From Oxalobacter sp. (lineage in GTDB: Bacteria > Pseudomonadota > Gammaproteobacteria > Burkholderiales > Burkholderiaceae_D), in assembly GCA_017524145.1 (NCBI GenBank), contig JAFWUI010000012.1, forward strand, positions 80,468 through 144,467: a stretch of 64,000 nucleotides of DNA, in the 5' to 3' direction. Shown one piece after another: positions 19,241 through 28,652 of this stretch (positions within the stretch are counted from its first letter, which is position 1; each line of letters opens with the position of its first letter). The notes under the pieces were generated by a model. That model searched no databases. It had not been told where the DNA came from and saw only the letters and a program-made list of their open reading frames with translations. Position numbers and translations under genes: made by a program.

Positions 19241-19906
19241 TCAGTAGTTGTTAGTGTCGTCGTATCCAGGGATTTTTCCAAAGGTTATTGGTCTCGGGTT
19301 TTTGACAAAGGGGTGTGTAGATACAGGTGCGGGGACAGGTGGGATGCTAGCTGCTAATGGAGACATATCGGCGTTGTAAGCTTTTTTGACTAAGAATACG
19401 ATAGTTTGACAACGTGTAAATAAATCCTTGGCTTCTGCTCTCAGCAAATCATCGTTGTAAAGCTTATAAATGACTTCACATAATCCGAATGCTGCTCCCA
19501 GTGCTGTGCCAATGAGAACACATTCAGGAGAAGAAGAAATGCGAAGACCTATTTCTGCTCCTTGTTTAGCTCGATTTTTAATAATATCTAATGCATTGAC
19601 AGCATAAACCCTGATTAGAATCCTGCTGACAGTTGCTGAAATCTTTTGGCATTCATTCAGAAGTTGTTTGGCCTCGGAAGATGTTGTCATTTGGTAGGCT
19701 TTAGCAATTACTTGTTGTAGAACAGGACCTGCTTCAGCAGTTTTCTGCCATATCTTGTTGGTTATTTCGGAGGCATAACTTGTTGTCTGACCTGCATAAA
19801 GAACTGCGTTAGAGCTAGCTTTAGATGCTATCTGCCAGATGTCGTTTGCAGTATTTCCTGCCCATCCATAAATGTAATTGCCTGCATTTTTTACTTTGTT
19901 ATACAT
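19241..19906 (-). CDS. Unrecognised helical protein in the chaperone locus
   Basis: This 221-residue protein starts at ATG 19906 (AGGAG upstream) and ends 16 bases before paralogue 3. The first ~110 residues are Ala/Ser/Thr-rich and helical. A mildly hydrophobic Gly/Ala stretch (~125-145, LIGTALGAAFGLCEVIY) may touch membrane. The tail is Pro-rich (~185-210). The hydrophobic stretch loosely recalls the Gly/Ala region of the protein at 2011-2622, but I see no clear homology. Family unknown; its place in the gene train suggests a client or accessory of the Hsp70/J-like set. Confidence 0.6.
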   Translation of the reverse strand: MYNKVKNAGNYIYGWAGNTANDIWQIASKASSNAVLYAGQTTSYASEITNKIWQKTAEAGPVLQQVIAKAYQMTTSSEAKQLLNECQKISATVSRILIRVYAVNALDIIKNRAKQGAEIGLRISSSPECVLIGTALGAAFGLCEVIYKLYNDDLLRAEAKDLFTRCQTIVFLVKKAYNADMSPLAASIPPVPAPVSTHPFVKNPRPITFGKIPGYDDTNNY

Positions 19907-20035
19907 TTTTTTCTCCTTTCTAGACTTAAATCTATAATGAATAGCTTTATTTTATTGTTTGTTCCTTTTCGCATCCGCCATTACATATTCCATGAATCTT
20001 AAAATTCTGTACATGTTTACTTGCAGTTACTTCCA

Positions 20036-20546
20036 TTAAAGAGTCCATTCATTGCTGAAATTACAGGCAGGAACGATTTCTTTCTGTTCAGTAATTGTGA
20101 TGGTGTTTCCCTTATATTCAAATTTTCCCCATAACTTGTTTTCAGGTTTCATCAGGTTTTCCAATGTCACATCTTCGCCATCAAGGTTGAATGTGAATTT
20201 CCTAAATTGTTCTTGTGGGAAAAATAGCTGTGTTTTTGAAAAACTTTCCTTGTCGGCTCCTTCTTTCTCAAACCGGCAAAAGAATGCCTGCTTTCATAAG
20301 GGTATGGTTGTCTTTTCGGATTTCTTCTTGTAAAAATTTTTGAAATGTAGATTGTATCGAGGGTAATGAAATATCAAGTTTTGTTGCTGGTTGTTTATTT
20401 TCATTAGGTTCCAGAGGCTGTTGGTCAGGAAAAGTTCCTTCTTTATTTGCAACAGGTAATTTCTGTTGGCAATATCTGCAGATGATGGCATTGTATTTTA
20501 TGGTTTCTGCGCAGAAAGGGCATTCTTTTGTTTCTGGCATCGTCAT
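20036..20546 (-). pseudogene. Zinc-ribbon protein gene with frameshift
   Basis: From ATG 20546 (GGAG six bases upstream) the frame gives a double-CxxC zinc ribbon, KECPFCAETIKYNAIICRYC, then a linker to HTLMKAGILLPV and a TGA. One base over, the reading continues without stop as CRFEKEGADKESFSK, through FTFNLDGEDVTLENLM, to NFSNEWTL and a TAA at 20038-20036. The two frames join cleanly if one base of the A run at 20278-20281 is dropped, giving a ~170-residue protein. The ribbon type (CPFCAE...C..C) is common in small membrane or regulatory proteins. Its place between J-like genes with their own ribbons suggests a related role. True lesion or read error in a homopolymer cannot be told apart. 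Confidence 0.6.
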
Positions 20547-20568
20547 TTTAAACTCCATTTTCAGTTAT

Positions 20569-21939
20569 TTATTTTTTCTTGAATATATAGCTAAAAATCA
20601 TAAGAACAATAATTGGCATAATGACCCAATTAAAAAGAAAACCGCCAATACTGCCTAAGGCACTTCCAATGGAAGGCAGTAACTTGAAAAGTCCCCAGAC
20701 AATCAGGCAGATAATAACGAATGCAATCAGACAACTTCTTATTGAGGGCTTATTTGCCTGTTCGTTTCCGTTATTTCCAGAAGGACTGCTTGAATCATTT
20801 GCACTATTGCGCTGATTTTGAGAGGCGTTTTTCCCTGAATAATCGTTTTCACCAGACCTCTTGCCCGGATTCGGATATGAAGCCGATGACGGAACCGGTT
20901 TAGGTGTGCGTTGCGGAACAGGTCTGCTTTGACGTTGTGGGGTTGGGAAAAGGGGCGCATGGCATTTTCCGCAGAAAAAGCTTTGCCTGTTGGCGGTGCC
21001 ACAGTTGTCACAGGAAACGGTCCTGTCTTCTATCGCATAGTCCTTGAAACGGCAGTAAAGCGAGATGGCTTTTGCCGCATCGGCATAATCGGTTCCAGCA
21101 GGAAATTCAGGGAACAGCTTTTTCAGGAATGATGTCTGAAGGCTGTCTTTGGTATTGGTCTCAGCGTTGGTATCGATTTTCTGGTTGATGTCCTGCCAAC
21201 GGCAATAGGTGATGAAGTTGTCATATTTCCTGCGTTCGGTTTCGCTGGAAAAGACATCCCTGGCATGACCACAGAGCCGTTTTTCCGCTTCATTCTGATT
21301 GGAGATGGCAGCTGCCCGTAACTGACGCTCTTTCGCATCGATTGTCTGCATCATCCTATAGGTTCCCTCGCGTTGGGAACAGCCCAGGAACGCATAGAGG
21401 TCTCTGGCTCCCACAACGTCCAGGGATTGCTGGATGTTCGCTTCTTTTGTCTTGTCAATCAGCTCGATCTGGTTCCATGAGGATGTGTTGACAGTCGGGT
21501 AATACTTGTTCGGATAGCTGCCTGTTGGTTTGGCGGTTTTGCCCCGTTTGGCAAGAACGGCACGGTACATCCCACGGATGGCAGTCTCGGTGAAGCCGTA
21601 AGGATATTTGGCGAGCAGGTACTGGATATCATCATCCGTCAACCAAGGGGAACTGTAGTTCAATGCCAGCAGCTGTTCCAGTTCCTGCTGTTTCTGGTTT
21701 CGGATGCGTTTTGCCTGTTCTGCCAGCTGGTTCCTGCTGCGGGGATCCAGCAGCAGCTGTTTCATTTCATTAATCTGGGCAAGCCCTTTTTTGGCAGCAT
21801 CTTTCTTACGGGGGTTGTTCAGCTGTCGAGACCATTCATTCTGCTTCTCTGAGATGGCTTTCTGGATGGTTGCCGTATCAGGTGGTGGATCAAAGGGGAT
21901 GCCTAGAACCAGGAAGGCATTGCCTGTTTCTTCAGCCAT
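20569..21939 (-). CDS. Double J-like, zinc-ribbon membrane protein (paralogue 4)
   Basis: This 456-residue, more diverged member of the family has an N-terminal J-like segment (~8-78, WSRQLNNP instead of HPD) and a second J-like segment (~178-246, RDLYAFLG ... SSETERRKYDNF). The zinc ribbon is at C310, C313, C323 and C326. A Ser/Asn/Pro-rich linker leads to two hydrophobic spans near the C terminus (~400-421 and ~432-453), with a short basic KKK end. Unlike paralogues 1 and 2 it has almost nothing after the membrane. It overlaps its upstream neighbour closely (stop 21942, start 21939), indicating coupled expression. Confidence 0.75.
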   Translation of the reverse strand: MAEETGNAFLVLGIPFDPPPDTATIQKAISEKQNEWSRQLNNPRKKDAAKKGLAQINEMKQLLLDPRSRNQLAEQAKRIRNQKQQELEQLLALNYSSPWLTDDDIQYLLAKYPYGFTETAIRGMYRAVLAKRGKTAKPTGSYPNKYYPTVNTSSWNQIELIDKTKEANIQQSLDVVGARDLYAFLGCSQREGTYRMMQTIDAKERQLRAAAISNQNEAEKRLCGHARDVFSSETERRKYDNFITYCRWQDINQKIDTNAETNTKDSLQTSFLKKLFPEFPAGTDYADAAKAISLYCRFKDYAIEDRTVSCDNCGTANRQSFFCGKCHAPLFPTPQRQSRPVPQRTPKPVPSSASYPNPGKRSGENDYSGKNASQNQRNSANDSSSPSGNNGNEQANKPSIRSCLIAFVIICLIVWGLFKLLPSIGSALGSIGGFLFNWVIMPIIVLMIFSYIFKKK

Positions 21940-21941
21940 GA

Positions 21942-22892
21942 CTACCCTCCGATACGGGGACCGCTAAAACCTGACCCGCCAATGGAGCCGCCAGAGCCTC
22001 CGCCACTGCAAAGTTTGACAATAAGGGCAATGATGCCGCCGGTACCTAGAGCGGCTCCCCACCAAGGCAGGAATTTAAGAAGAATGAAAAAGATGACAGC
22101 GATAATTCCAATTGCTATCAGACCAGCCAACCAAGGAGACATTCCTCCTTGTTTGTCCGAAGTGGCTGATGTTGAATCGGATGATTGCGAATCATTGTCT
22201 GTTTGCCTTCTTTGGAAACGCCCGGGTTCCTGTTCCTGTTTCATCGCCTGAAATTGGTACAGGACAATGTTGCTTGTCAAAGCAGGATATTTCTCAAGCA
22301 GGTCTTGAATGGATCTAGGAGGCAATTGACCGGCAAATTTATAATCTCTTCTTAGGGTTGCTTTCAGTGACTCGACCTGTTCTTCTATGCTAGCAGGACC
22401 GGGGTTCTTGGCAGTGATAGGGAAACCTGTTGTGACATTGGCAGGAACATGCTTTTCGGAAGGCTGTTCTTGAGGAGAGGCTGATAAATGGATTGAATCA
22501 CCAGCAGATTTGATTTCTTCTGGAATAGACTGTTGGGATGCCGTCTCCCAAGCTTCCTGAATGGCAGAAGCAGGATTCCTCACATTGAGTGCAGCGATTT
22601 CCCTGTCAAGCCAATCTTGGGAAAGGTCCTGTTTCAGTTCAGCAGGTTTTTCATTGATGATCCGATTGACTTCTTTTGCCAGTTCCATACGGTTGGCAGG
22701 GAGCAGCAGGGCTGTCCGCATAGCAGGTATTTCCGCCAGCCATTTTTCAGCCGTTTCCCTTTTCAGGGGATCCTGCAGGTCTGCTGTCCACTCCTGCGTT
22801 TTCCGTTCAATCGCTTGCCGGATGTCAGCTGTCTTCGGCAAAGGATCAATGGGTAATCCCAGGATGAAGAAATAGTTCCACTTGTTTCCCAT
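21942..22892 (-). CDS. Single J-like membrane protein with Gly-rich tail (paralogue 5)
   Basis: This 316-residue protein has only the first J-like segment (~5-78: YFFILGLPIDP, then WTADLQDP where HPD would be). The second J-like segment and the zinc ribbon are missing. A linker with Pro/Ser/Gln follows, and a short helix (~190-215, PPRSIQDLLEKYP) resembles the 'DISYLLNRY' region of the paralogues. The C terminus has a hydrophobic stretch likely spanning the membrane (~258-278), a second Gly/Ala-rich hydrophobic segment and a Gly/Ser-rich tail (SGGGSGGSIGGSGFSG). It lies directly downstream of the Hsp70 gene, the usual spot for a dedicated co-chaperone. Confidence 0.7.
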   Translation of the reverse strand: MGNKWNYFFILGLPIDPLPKTADIRQAIERKTQEWTADLQDPLKRETAEKWLAEIPAMRTALLLPANRMELAKEVNRIINEKPAELKQDLSQDWLDREIAALNVRNPASAIQEAWETASQQSIPEEIKSAGDSIHLSASPQEQPSEKHVPANVTTGFPITAKNPGPASIEEQVESLKATLRRDYKFAGQLPPRSIQDLLEKYPALTSNIVLYQFQAMKQEQEPGRFQRRQTDNDSQSSDSTSATSDKQGGMSPWLAGLIAIGIIAVIFFILLKFLPWWGAALGTGGIIALIVKLCSGGGSGGSIGGSGFSGPRIGG

Positions 22893-22944
22893 GACCGTGT
22901 TTGGCGGACTGTCCCAGACAAGAATATCTGGGACAGCCTCTTTT

Positions 22945-24585
22945 TTAATTAATGTTCGAAGACTGGATACGGTTGACCGCTTCTTTCATCTCGATATCAC
23001 TCATCGCGTTGGCGGTTTCAAATGAAGCTTCCACTGTCCTGCCTTTGAGTTTCTCAACGCCTTTGAGTTTCAGCAGACCGGATTCATCCAAGGTGAAGGT
23101 CACTTCGATTGGGGTACGTTGGGTGATTCCAGGAGGGAGTTCCAAGTCGGCATGGCCGATTTCTGTTCCAACGGATGGATCGCAATGTTCATCAGAAGCA
23201 AAAGATTCCAGGATTTCAAAGCGGGCATTCCGTTGGTTGTTTTCAACGGGGTAAAGTGTGTTCTCGCCATGGGCTGGCAGGTCTTGGTTCTTGAAAATCA
23301 GGTTGAGCAGGGATTCTTTGCCATCCCAGATGCAGCGGACACCATAGGTACGGCTGGAAACATTGACGATGGACAGCGGTGCAGTGGAAAGGCCAGACTG
23401 GGTATCAATCTTCAGTTTCCCTGCATCAATTTCTTCTTTGACTTCTTCAACGGATTTATGTTCCTTGGCGGCGATTTCCTCGACAGCCAGATTGAACTCG
23501 TTCAGGTGGGCAGCATAGATGGCTGCACCTTTCGCAACGGCTTCATCGGGGTCGAACATCCGGACATCCTTGCCGAAGGCTTCTTTCACTGCTTTCATAA
23601 TCTGCGGCATCCGGGAAGAACCTCCAACCAGCAGGATTTCATCGATATCGGATTCCCTGAAACCTTTCTGGGCGGCTTCCTCAAACATCTGGCGGGTCAG
23701 GCTGATGGTGCGGTTGACCAGGTCACTGGTCAGTTCATCGAATTTCTCACGGGTCAGTTCAATACGCTGGCGGTTGCCCTTGAAGTTGATGGAAATCGGT
23801 GTTTTTTCCTTGCTGGTCAGCAGTTTCTTGTTTTTCTCGACATCCAGCAGCAGTTCTTGGGTGGCATATTCATCGTCCAGAATCTCATCATTGGTACCGC
23901 TCTGGTGTTTGTATTCATCTGCCAGATAGGTCAGGATGCGGTCATCCCAGTCTTTGCCGCCCAGTTCCTTGTCACCGCCTGTGGCGACGACCCTGATTTG
24001 CTTGCCATCGACTTTCACAATAGTGACGTCAAAGGTGCCGCCGCCAAGGTCATAGACCAGCACGGTTTTTGCCCGGTCATTCGACAGGCCATATGAGATG
24101 GCGGCAGCTGTCGGTTCGTTTATGATTGCGAGGACATTCAGGCCGGCAAGTTTGCCAGCCGTTTCTGTTGCGGTACGTTCTGCCAAGCCAAAGTAGGCTG
24201 GGCAGGTGATGACGACATCATTGATATGTTCATTGTCGTCAAGCTTGCCTTCCATCCGCAGGGTTTCTTCCGCGTCATTGACCACCTTCCGGAGGATATA
24301 GGAAGAGATTTCTTCAGGTTTCAGGTCAACGCCATCGATATTCCTGACATAGCCAGGCTGCCCAATATAACGTTTGATGAATGTCACGACTTTTTCGGGG
24401 TCGGTCTTGGCGGCCTCTTTTGCACTGATGCCGACCTGGACATCTTCCGCTGTGTCAAACCAGACAGCGGAAGGGGTTGTCAGGTCACCCTCAGTGTTTT
24501 TCAGGACAACCGCTTGGTCTGTCGGGTCGATATAGGCGATACAGGAATAAGTGGTTCCCAAGTCAATGCCAAATACTTTACTCAT
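22945..24585 (-). CDS. Short Hsp70 (HscC/DnaK-like), lidless
   Basis: This 546-residue protein has a full Hsp70 ATPase domain: phosphate-1 motif GIDLGTTYS at residues 6-14, phosphate-2 motif YDLGGGTFDV around Asp179, and adenosine motif LLVGGSSRMPQ. The substrate-binding beta domain follows, with LDESGLLKLKGVEKLKGRT near the end. The chain then stops, about 90 residues short of DnaK, so the alpha-helical lid is nearly absent. The length matches E. coli HscC (about 556). Start ATG 24585 (GGAAAGC ribosome site) is preferred over an upstream in-frame ATG at 24597. It follows the GrpE-like gene by 14 bases and precedes the J-like paralogues. Cytoplasmic; probably the engine of the locus. Confidence 0.9.
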   Translation of the reverse strand: MSKVFGIDLGTTYSCIAYIDPTDQAVVLKNTEGDLTTPSAVWFDTAEDVQVGISAKEAAKTDPEKVVTFIKRYIGQPGYVRNIDGVDLKPEEISSYILRKVVNDAEETLRMEGKLDDNEHINDVVITCPAYFGLAERTATETAGKLAGLNVLAIINEPTAAAISYGLSNDRAKTVLVYDLGGGTFDVTIVKVDGKQIRVVATGGDKELGGKDWDDRILTYLADEYKHQSGTNDEILDDEYATQELLLDVEKNKKLLTSKEKTPISINFKGNRQRIELTREKFDELTSDLVNRTISLTRQMFEEAAQKGFRESDIDEILLVGGSSRMPQIMKAVKEAFGKDVRMFDPDEAVAKGAAIYAAHLNEFNLAVEEIAAKEHKSVEEVKEEIDAGKLKIDTQSGLSTAPLSIVNVSSRTYGVRCIWDGKESLLNLIFKNQDLPAHGENTLYPVENNQRNARFEILESFASDEHCDPSVGTEIGHADLELPPGITQRTPIEVTFTLDESGLLKLKGVEKLKGRTVEASFETANAMSDIEMKEAVNRIQSSNIN

Positions 24586-24599
24586 GATGCTTTCCAATC

Positions 24600-25403
24600 C
24601 TAGTCTGGTTGATTATTTGATTCGGTTTTTGGTGGAACTGCCCGATAGACCTTGACACGTTCCTTGCGGATGACCCGCCCGTTTTTCTCATAGCCGTCTG
24701 CAACACGTTCAGCAATCTTCCGGTGTTTTTCAGGTTCTTCCGTATTGACAGTCTGGACATTGGTTTGCCGGTGGCTGTCCAGTTCTTCTGATTTTTCCTG
24801 ATAGGGTTCGATGCTCTGGCGGTACAGGATGTCAAGCAGTTCCTGGCGCAGTTCATCGGTTTTGCCATACAGTGCTTTGCTGACATCATCCGTTTCAGCA
24901 GTCTGACCAAACACCTCCAAGTCTTTTCCGAGTTCATCAATCAGCCGGATGATTTCCAGGGCGATGGCATCACTGTTTTTCTCGAAGGTGCCATTGCGGT
25001 AATCCTGCAGTTCGTCATGCAGTTTCTTGAACAGGGAATCTTTATAGGTATCGGCCTTGATTTTCTGGTCAAAGCTTTCCTGCAACGTGGCGAGACCTGC
25101 CTTGATGTCTGCCAGTTCCTGTTTCAGGGCTTCGGTGTCTGTTGCCCCTGTTTCTGGAATTGGCTCCGTGGTTCCTTCAGTTGCTGGAGCAGGAGCTGGA
25201 TTTTCTGGCGTTGAAACTGTTTCTTCAGCAGCTGGAGATTCGGTTTCAAGAAGCGGGTTTTCTGTTCCTGAAGCAGTCAACGGGGCTGTTTCAGAAGGAT
25301 TGCCAGGATTTCTGGAATCGTCCAAGTCAATGTTGCTGGTTTCACTGGGATTTTCATTGGAAAAATCCTTTTGGAAGGAGGGGAAAATGTTGCCTATCAT
25401 CAT
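24600..25403 (-). CDS. GrpE-like nucleotide exchange factor
   Basis: This 267-residue protein has an acidic, Pro/Glu/Thr-rich disordered first ~90 residues, then a long coiled coil (~93-150, EALKQELADIKAGLATLQES). The end, VADGYEKNGRVIRKERVKVY (~235-254), matches the GrpE beta-domain signature. It is longer than the housekeeping GrpE (about 200 residues), mainly through the acidic N-terminal extension. It is the first gene of the leftward train, with GAAGGA just before ATG 25403, and lies 14 bases from the Hsp70 gene. It probably exchanges ADP on that Hsp70 specifically. Confidence in family is good, and in exclusive pairing moderate. Confidence 0.78.
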   Translation of the reverse strand: MMIGNIFPSFQKDFSNENPSETSNIDLDDSRNPGNPSETAPLTASGTENPLLETESPAAEETVSTPENPAPAPATEGTTEPIPETGATDTEALKQELADIKAGLATLQESFDQKIKADTYKDSLFKKLHDELQDYRNGTFEKNSDAIALEIIRLIDELGKDLEVFGQTAETDDVSKALYGKTDELRQELLDILYRQSIEPYQEKSEELDSHRQTNVQTVNTEEPEKHRKIAERVADGYEKNGRVIRKERVKVYRAVPPKTESNNQPD

Positions 25404-25434
25404 TTAATTCCTTCAAAGATTGAAAATGCATCCT

Positions 25435-25451
25435 TTAGGCTATATACCTAA
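25435..25451. promoter_or_regulatory. Inverted repeat TTAGG-N7-CCTAA, candidate XRE operator
   Basis: A perfect 5-bp dyad (TTAGG at 25435-25439, CCTAA at 25447-25451) with a 7-base A/T centre lies between the divergent grpE-like and XRE genes. Its centre holds the predicted -10 box of the leftward promoter. Binding of the XRE protein here would block the operon directly. That is inferred from position only. Confidence 0.5.
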
Positions 25452-25469
25452 CTTGAATACCATAGACAA
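25441..25469 (-). promoter_or_regulatory. Predicted sigma-70 promoter of the chaperone/Sel1 train
   Basis: Reading leftward, TTGTCT (25469-25464), a 17-base spacer and TATATA (25446-25441) form a reasonable sigma-70 promoter about 40 bases ahead of the grpE-like start. The -10 lies inside the 17-bp inverted repeat. No heat-shock (sigma-32) consensus is evident by eye. Confidence 0.45.
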
Positions 25470-25543
25470 ATAACGATATTACATAAGAAACGGAATCCGT
25501 ACAACATCGCATGCTGAGACTGGGAATTTAGACGGGTAATGTT

Positions 25544-25918
25544 ATGAACAAAGGCAGTGCAGATGTCTCTGTCCAGTTGGGTAGGAACATCGCCAAGGCA
25601 AGGAAGTCCGTTGGGAAGACGCAGGCACAGCTTGCTGAACAGATTGATGTCGATACACTTTCCATTTCACGTATTGAACGGGGGGTTGTTGCACCTAGCC
25701 TTGCGACATTGAGCAAGATTGCGAATGCAATTGATATGCCGCTTCCCCATCTGTTTACCGGAACATCAACTGCACCCCATGCCATGGCAGACAGTATTGC
25801 CTGTCTATTGGATAAACTCCCTGAAAATCGGAGGCTGTTCCTTTACGACCAGATTCAGACATGGTGCGATTATTTCAACAGTGAAGGGGTTTCTAGGGCT
25901 ATGGCTGACAAGAAGTAG
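25544..25918 (+). CDS. XRE-family HTH transcriptional regulator
   Basis: This 124-residue protein has a classic HTH_3 domain at ~10-66: LGRNIAKARKSVGKTQAQLA, then DVDTLSISRIERG as recognition helix and a SLATLSKIANAIDMPL closing helix. The remaining ~55 residues are helical, perhaps for dimerisation. It is divergent from the grpE-like/Hsp70 train, with a 140-base shared regulatory region containing an inverted repeat. It is therefore the likely local repressor or activator and possibly autoregulated. The ligand or signal is unknown. Confidence 0.85.
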   Translation: MNKGSADVSVQLGRNIAKARKSVGKTQAQLAEQIDVDTLSISRIERGVVAPSLATLSKIANAIDMPLPHLFTGTSTAPHAMADSIACLLDKLPENRRLFLYDQIQTWCDYFNSEGVSRAMADKK

Positions 25919-25994
25919 GATAGTCAGGGCGTTTTTTCCTTTTTCATGCCGCTTATGTTCTAATACCGTTTTCAGTCAATTTCTTTTCAGCGAA

Positions 25995-26978
25995 ATGCGA
26001 ATCCTGATTGTCCGAGTCTCTTCATTGGGTGATGTTGTCCATAATCTGCCAGTGCTGGCGGATATCCATCGCCATTACCCGGACGCCATCATTGACTGGG
26101 TGGTTGAGGAAGGGTTTGCCGGGCTGGTCAAGCAGAACCGCCATGTCAATGAAGTGATTCCCTTTGCTTTGCGCCGGTGGCGCAAGCATCCTTTCTCATC
26201 ATCAACCCGTGCGGATTTTGCCGCTTTCCGCAAGCGGTTGAAGGCAGAGGCATATGACTGGGTGTTTGATACGCAGGGATTGCTGAAGACGGGCATCATC
26301 ATGGGCTTTTCCCAGACAGCCCCCGGCGGCAAGAAGGTCGGGTTGGGCAACAAGACGGATGGTTCCAGCTATGAACCGGTTTCCCGTCTATTCCACGACC
26401 AGAGCATCAAGTTGGAAAAGCATATCCATGTGGTGCAGCGCAGCCGGGAGATGATTGCGAAGGCTTTGGGCTATACCATCGATACGCCACCGGATTTTGG
26501 CTTGACGGTCTCTGAAGAACATTATGACTGGATTCCAGAACAGCCGTATGCGCTGTTTTTCCATGGGACTTCGCGGGAATCAAAGAAATGGGCGCATCCG
26601 AACTGGCTTCGGATTGGGGCAATGCTCCATGAAAAGGGGTTGAAGATCCTGTTGCCCTGGGGGAATCCTGCAGAGAAAGCAGAAGCGGAAAGGCTGGCGG
26701 TGGACCTGGAGGATGCTGTGGTGTTGCCACGGCTGTCTATCACCGATATGTCCACCGTGACAGGCAGGGCGTCTTTTGTTGTTGGGGTGGATACTGGCCT
26801 GTCGCATCTGGCAGCAGCCTATGACAAGCCGACGGTGCAGATTTACTGCAATATTCCCCGCTGGCGGACCTGCTGTGACTGGTCGCCAAAGGTCATCAGC
26901 TTAGGTGGGGAAAATGAAGTGCCTACCCTTGAAGCGGTGGAAAATGCTGTCCGTCAGTTGATGGTCTGGCTGGATTGA
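25995..26978 (+). CDS. waaC: LPS heptosyltransferase I
   Basis: This 327-residue GT9-family enzyme adds the first L-glycero-D-manno-heptose to Kdo of lipid A at the inner face of the cytoplasmic membrane. Start ATG 25995 opens with MRILIVRVSSLGDVVHNLP, the conserved family N terminus. The C-terminal donor site is seen in FFHGTSRESKKWAHPNWLRI and in VVGVDTGLSHLAAAYDKPT. The reading frame is open further upstream, over the XRE gene, but that part is not coding. It is convergent with the dolP block. Confidence 0.9.
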   Translation: MRILIVRVSSLGDVVHNLPVLADIHRHYPDAIIDWVVEEGFAGLVKQNRHVNEVIPFALRRWRKHPFSSSTRADFAAFRKRLKAEAYDWVFDTQGLLKTGIIMGFSQTAPGGKKVGLGNKTDGSSYEPVSRLFHDQSIKLEKHIHVVQRSREMIAKALGYTIDTPPDFGLTVSEEHYDWIPEQPYALFFHGTSRESKKWAHPNWLRIGAMLHEKGLKILLPWGNPAEKAEAERLAVDLEDAVVLPRLSITDMSTVTGRASFVVGVDTGLSHLAAAYDKPTVQIYCNIPRWRTCCDWSPKVISLGGENEVPTLEAVENAVRQLMVWLD

Positions 26979-26988
26979 ACCAGCCAGA
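26965..26988. terminator. Inverted repeat between convergent waaC and dolP
   Basis: A perfect 9-bp stem (TCTGGCTGG / CCAGCCAGA) with a 6-base loop overlaps the end of waaC, just before the convergent dolP stop. The position suits a shared terminator, but no clear T run follows on either strand, so termination efficiency is doubtful. Confidence 0.4.
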
Positions 26989-26998
26989 CTTGCTGTTG

Positions 26999-28283
<1,285 letters not shown>

Positions 28284-28652
28284 TTAAGTCACTTCAATGG
28301 CATTTTGCAGCCATTGGCATTCATTTCCGTCCCATGCTACAACATCAAAACGGCAAGCGGGTAATGTTTTGTAACGTTGCAGGTAAAAACGGGCGGTTTT
28401 GATGATTTTCTGCTGTTTCGCTGCAGTGATGCTTGCGGCAGCACCACCATATAGCCGGTTTTTCCGTTTACGGACTTCGATGAAGACGATGGTATTCCCT
28501 TCACGCATAATCAGGTCGATTTCACCAAAGCGGCATCTGAAATTCCGAGTGACTGGCAAAAGCCCCTTTCCTTGCAGGAACGCCAGCGTGTCATCTTCAG
28601 CCTTTGTCCCGGTCTGTTGCCTTTCTGTTGAGGTACCCGGAAAAGTGGCCAT
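28284..28652 (-). CDS. yraN: YraN family (UPF0102) endonuclease-like protein
   Basis: This 122-residue protein has the restriction-endonuclease-like core of UPF0102: FRCRFGEIDLIM, then TIVFIEVRKRK, giving the D..(E/V)xK arrangement, and AKQQKIIKTARFYL. The family role is unsettled and has been linked to DNA repair or processing. It lies 21 bases upstream of the SIS gene on the same strand and diverges from rsmI with a 108-base gap. Confidence 0.85.
   Translation of the reverse strand: MATFPGTSTERQQTGTKAEDDTLAFLQGKGLLPVTRNFRCRFGEIDLIMREGNTIVFIEVRKRKNRLYGGAAASITAAKQQKIIKTARFYLQRYKTLPACRFDVVAWDGNECQWLQNAIEVT

Noticed and set aside
22952-24096. Rightward open frames of 325 and 136 codons opposite the Hsp70 gene
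   Set aside because: Opposite-strand shadows of a highly conserved Hsp70; no independent support.
25719-25994. N-terminal extension of the heptosyltransferase
   Set aside because: The open frame upstream of ATG 25995 overlaps the XRE gene in another frame; family members start at MRILIVR.
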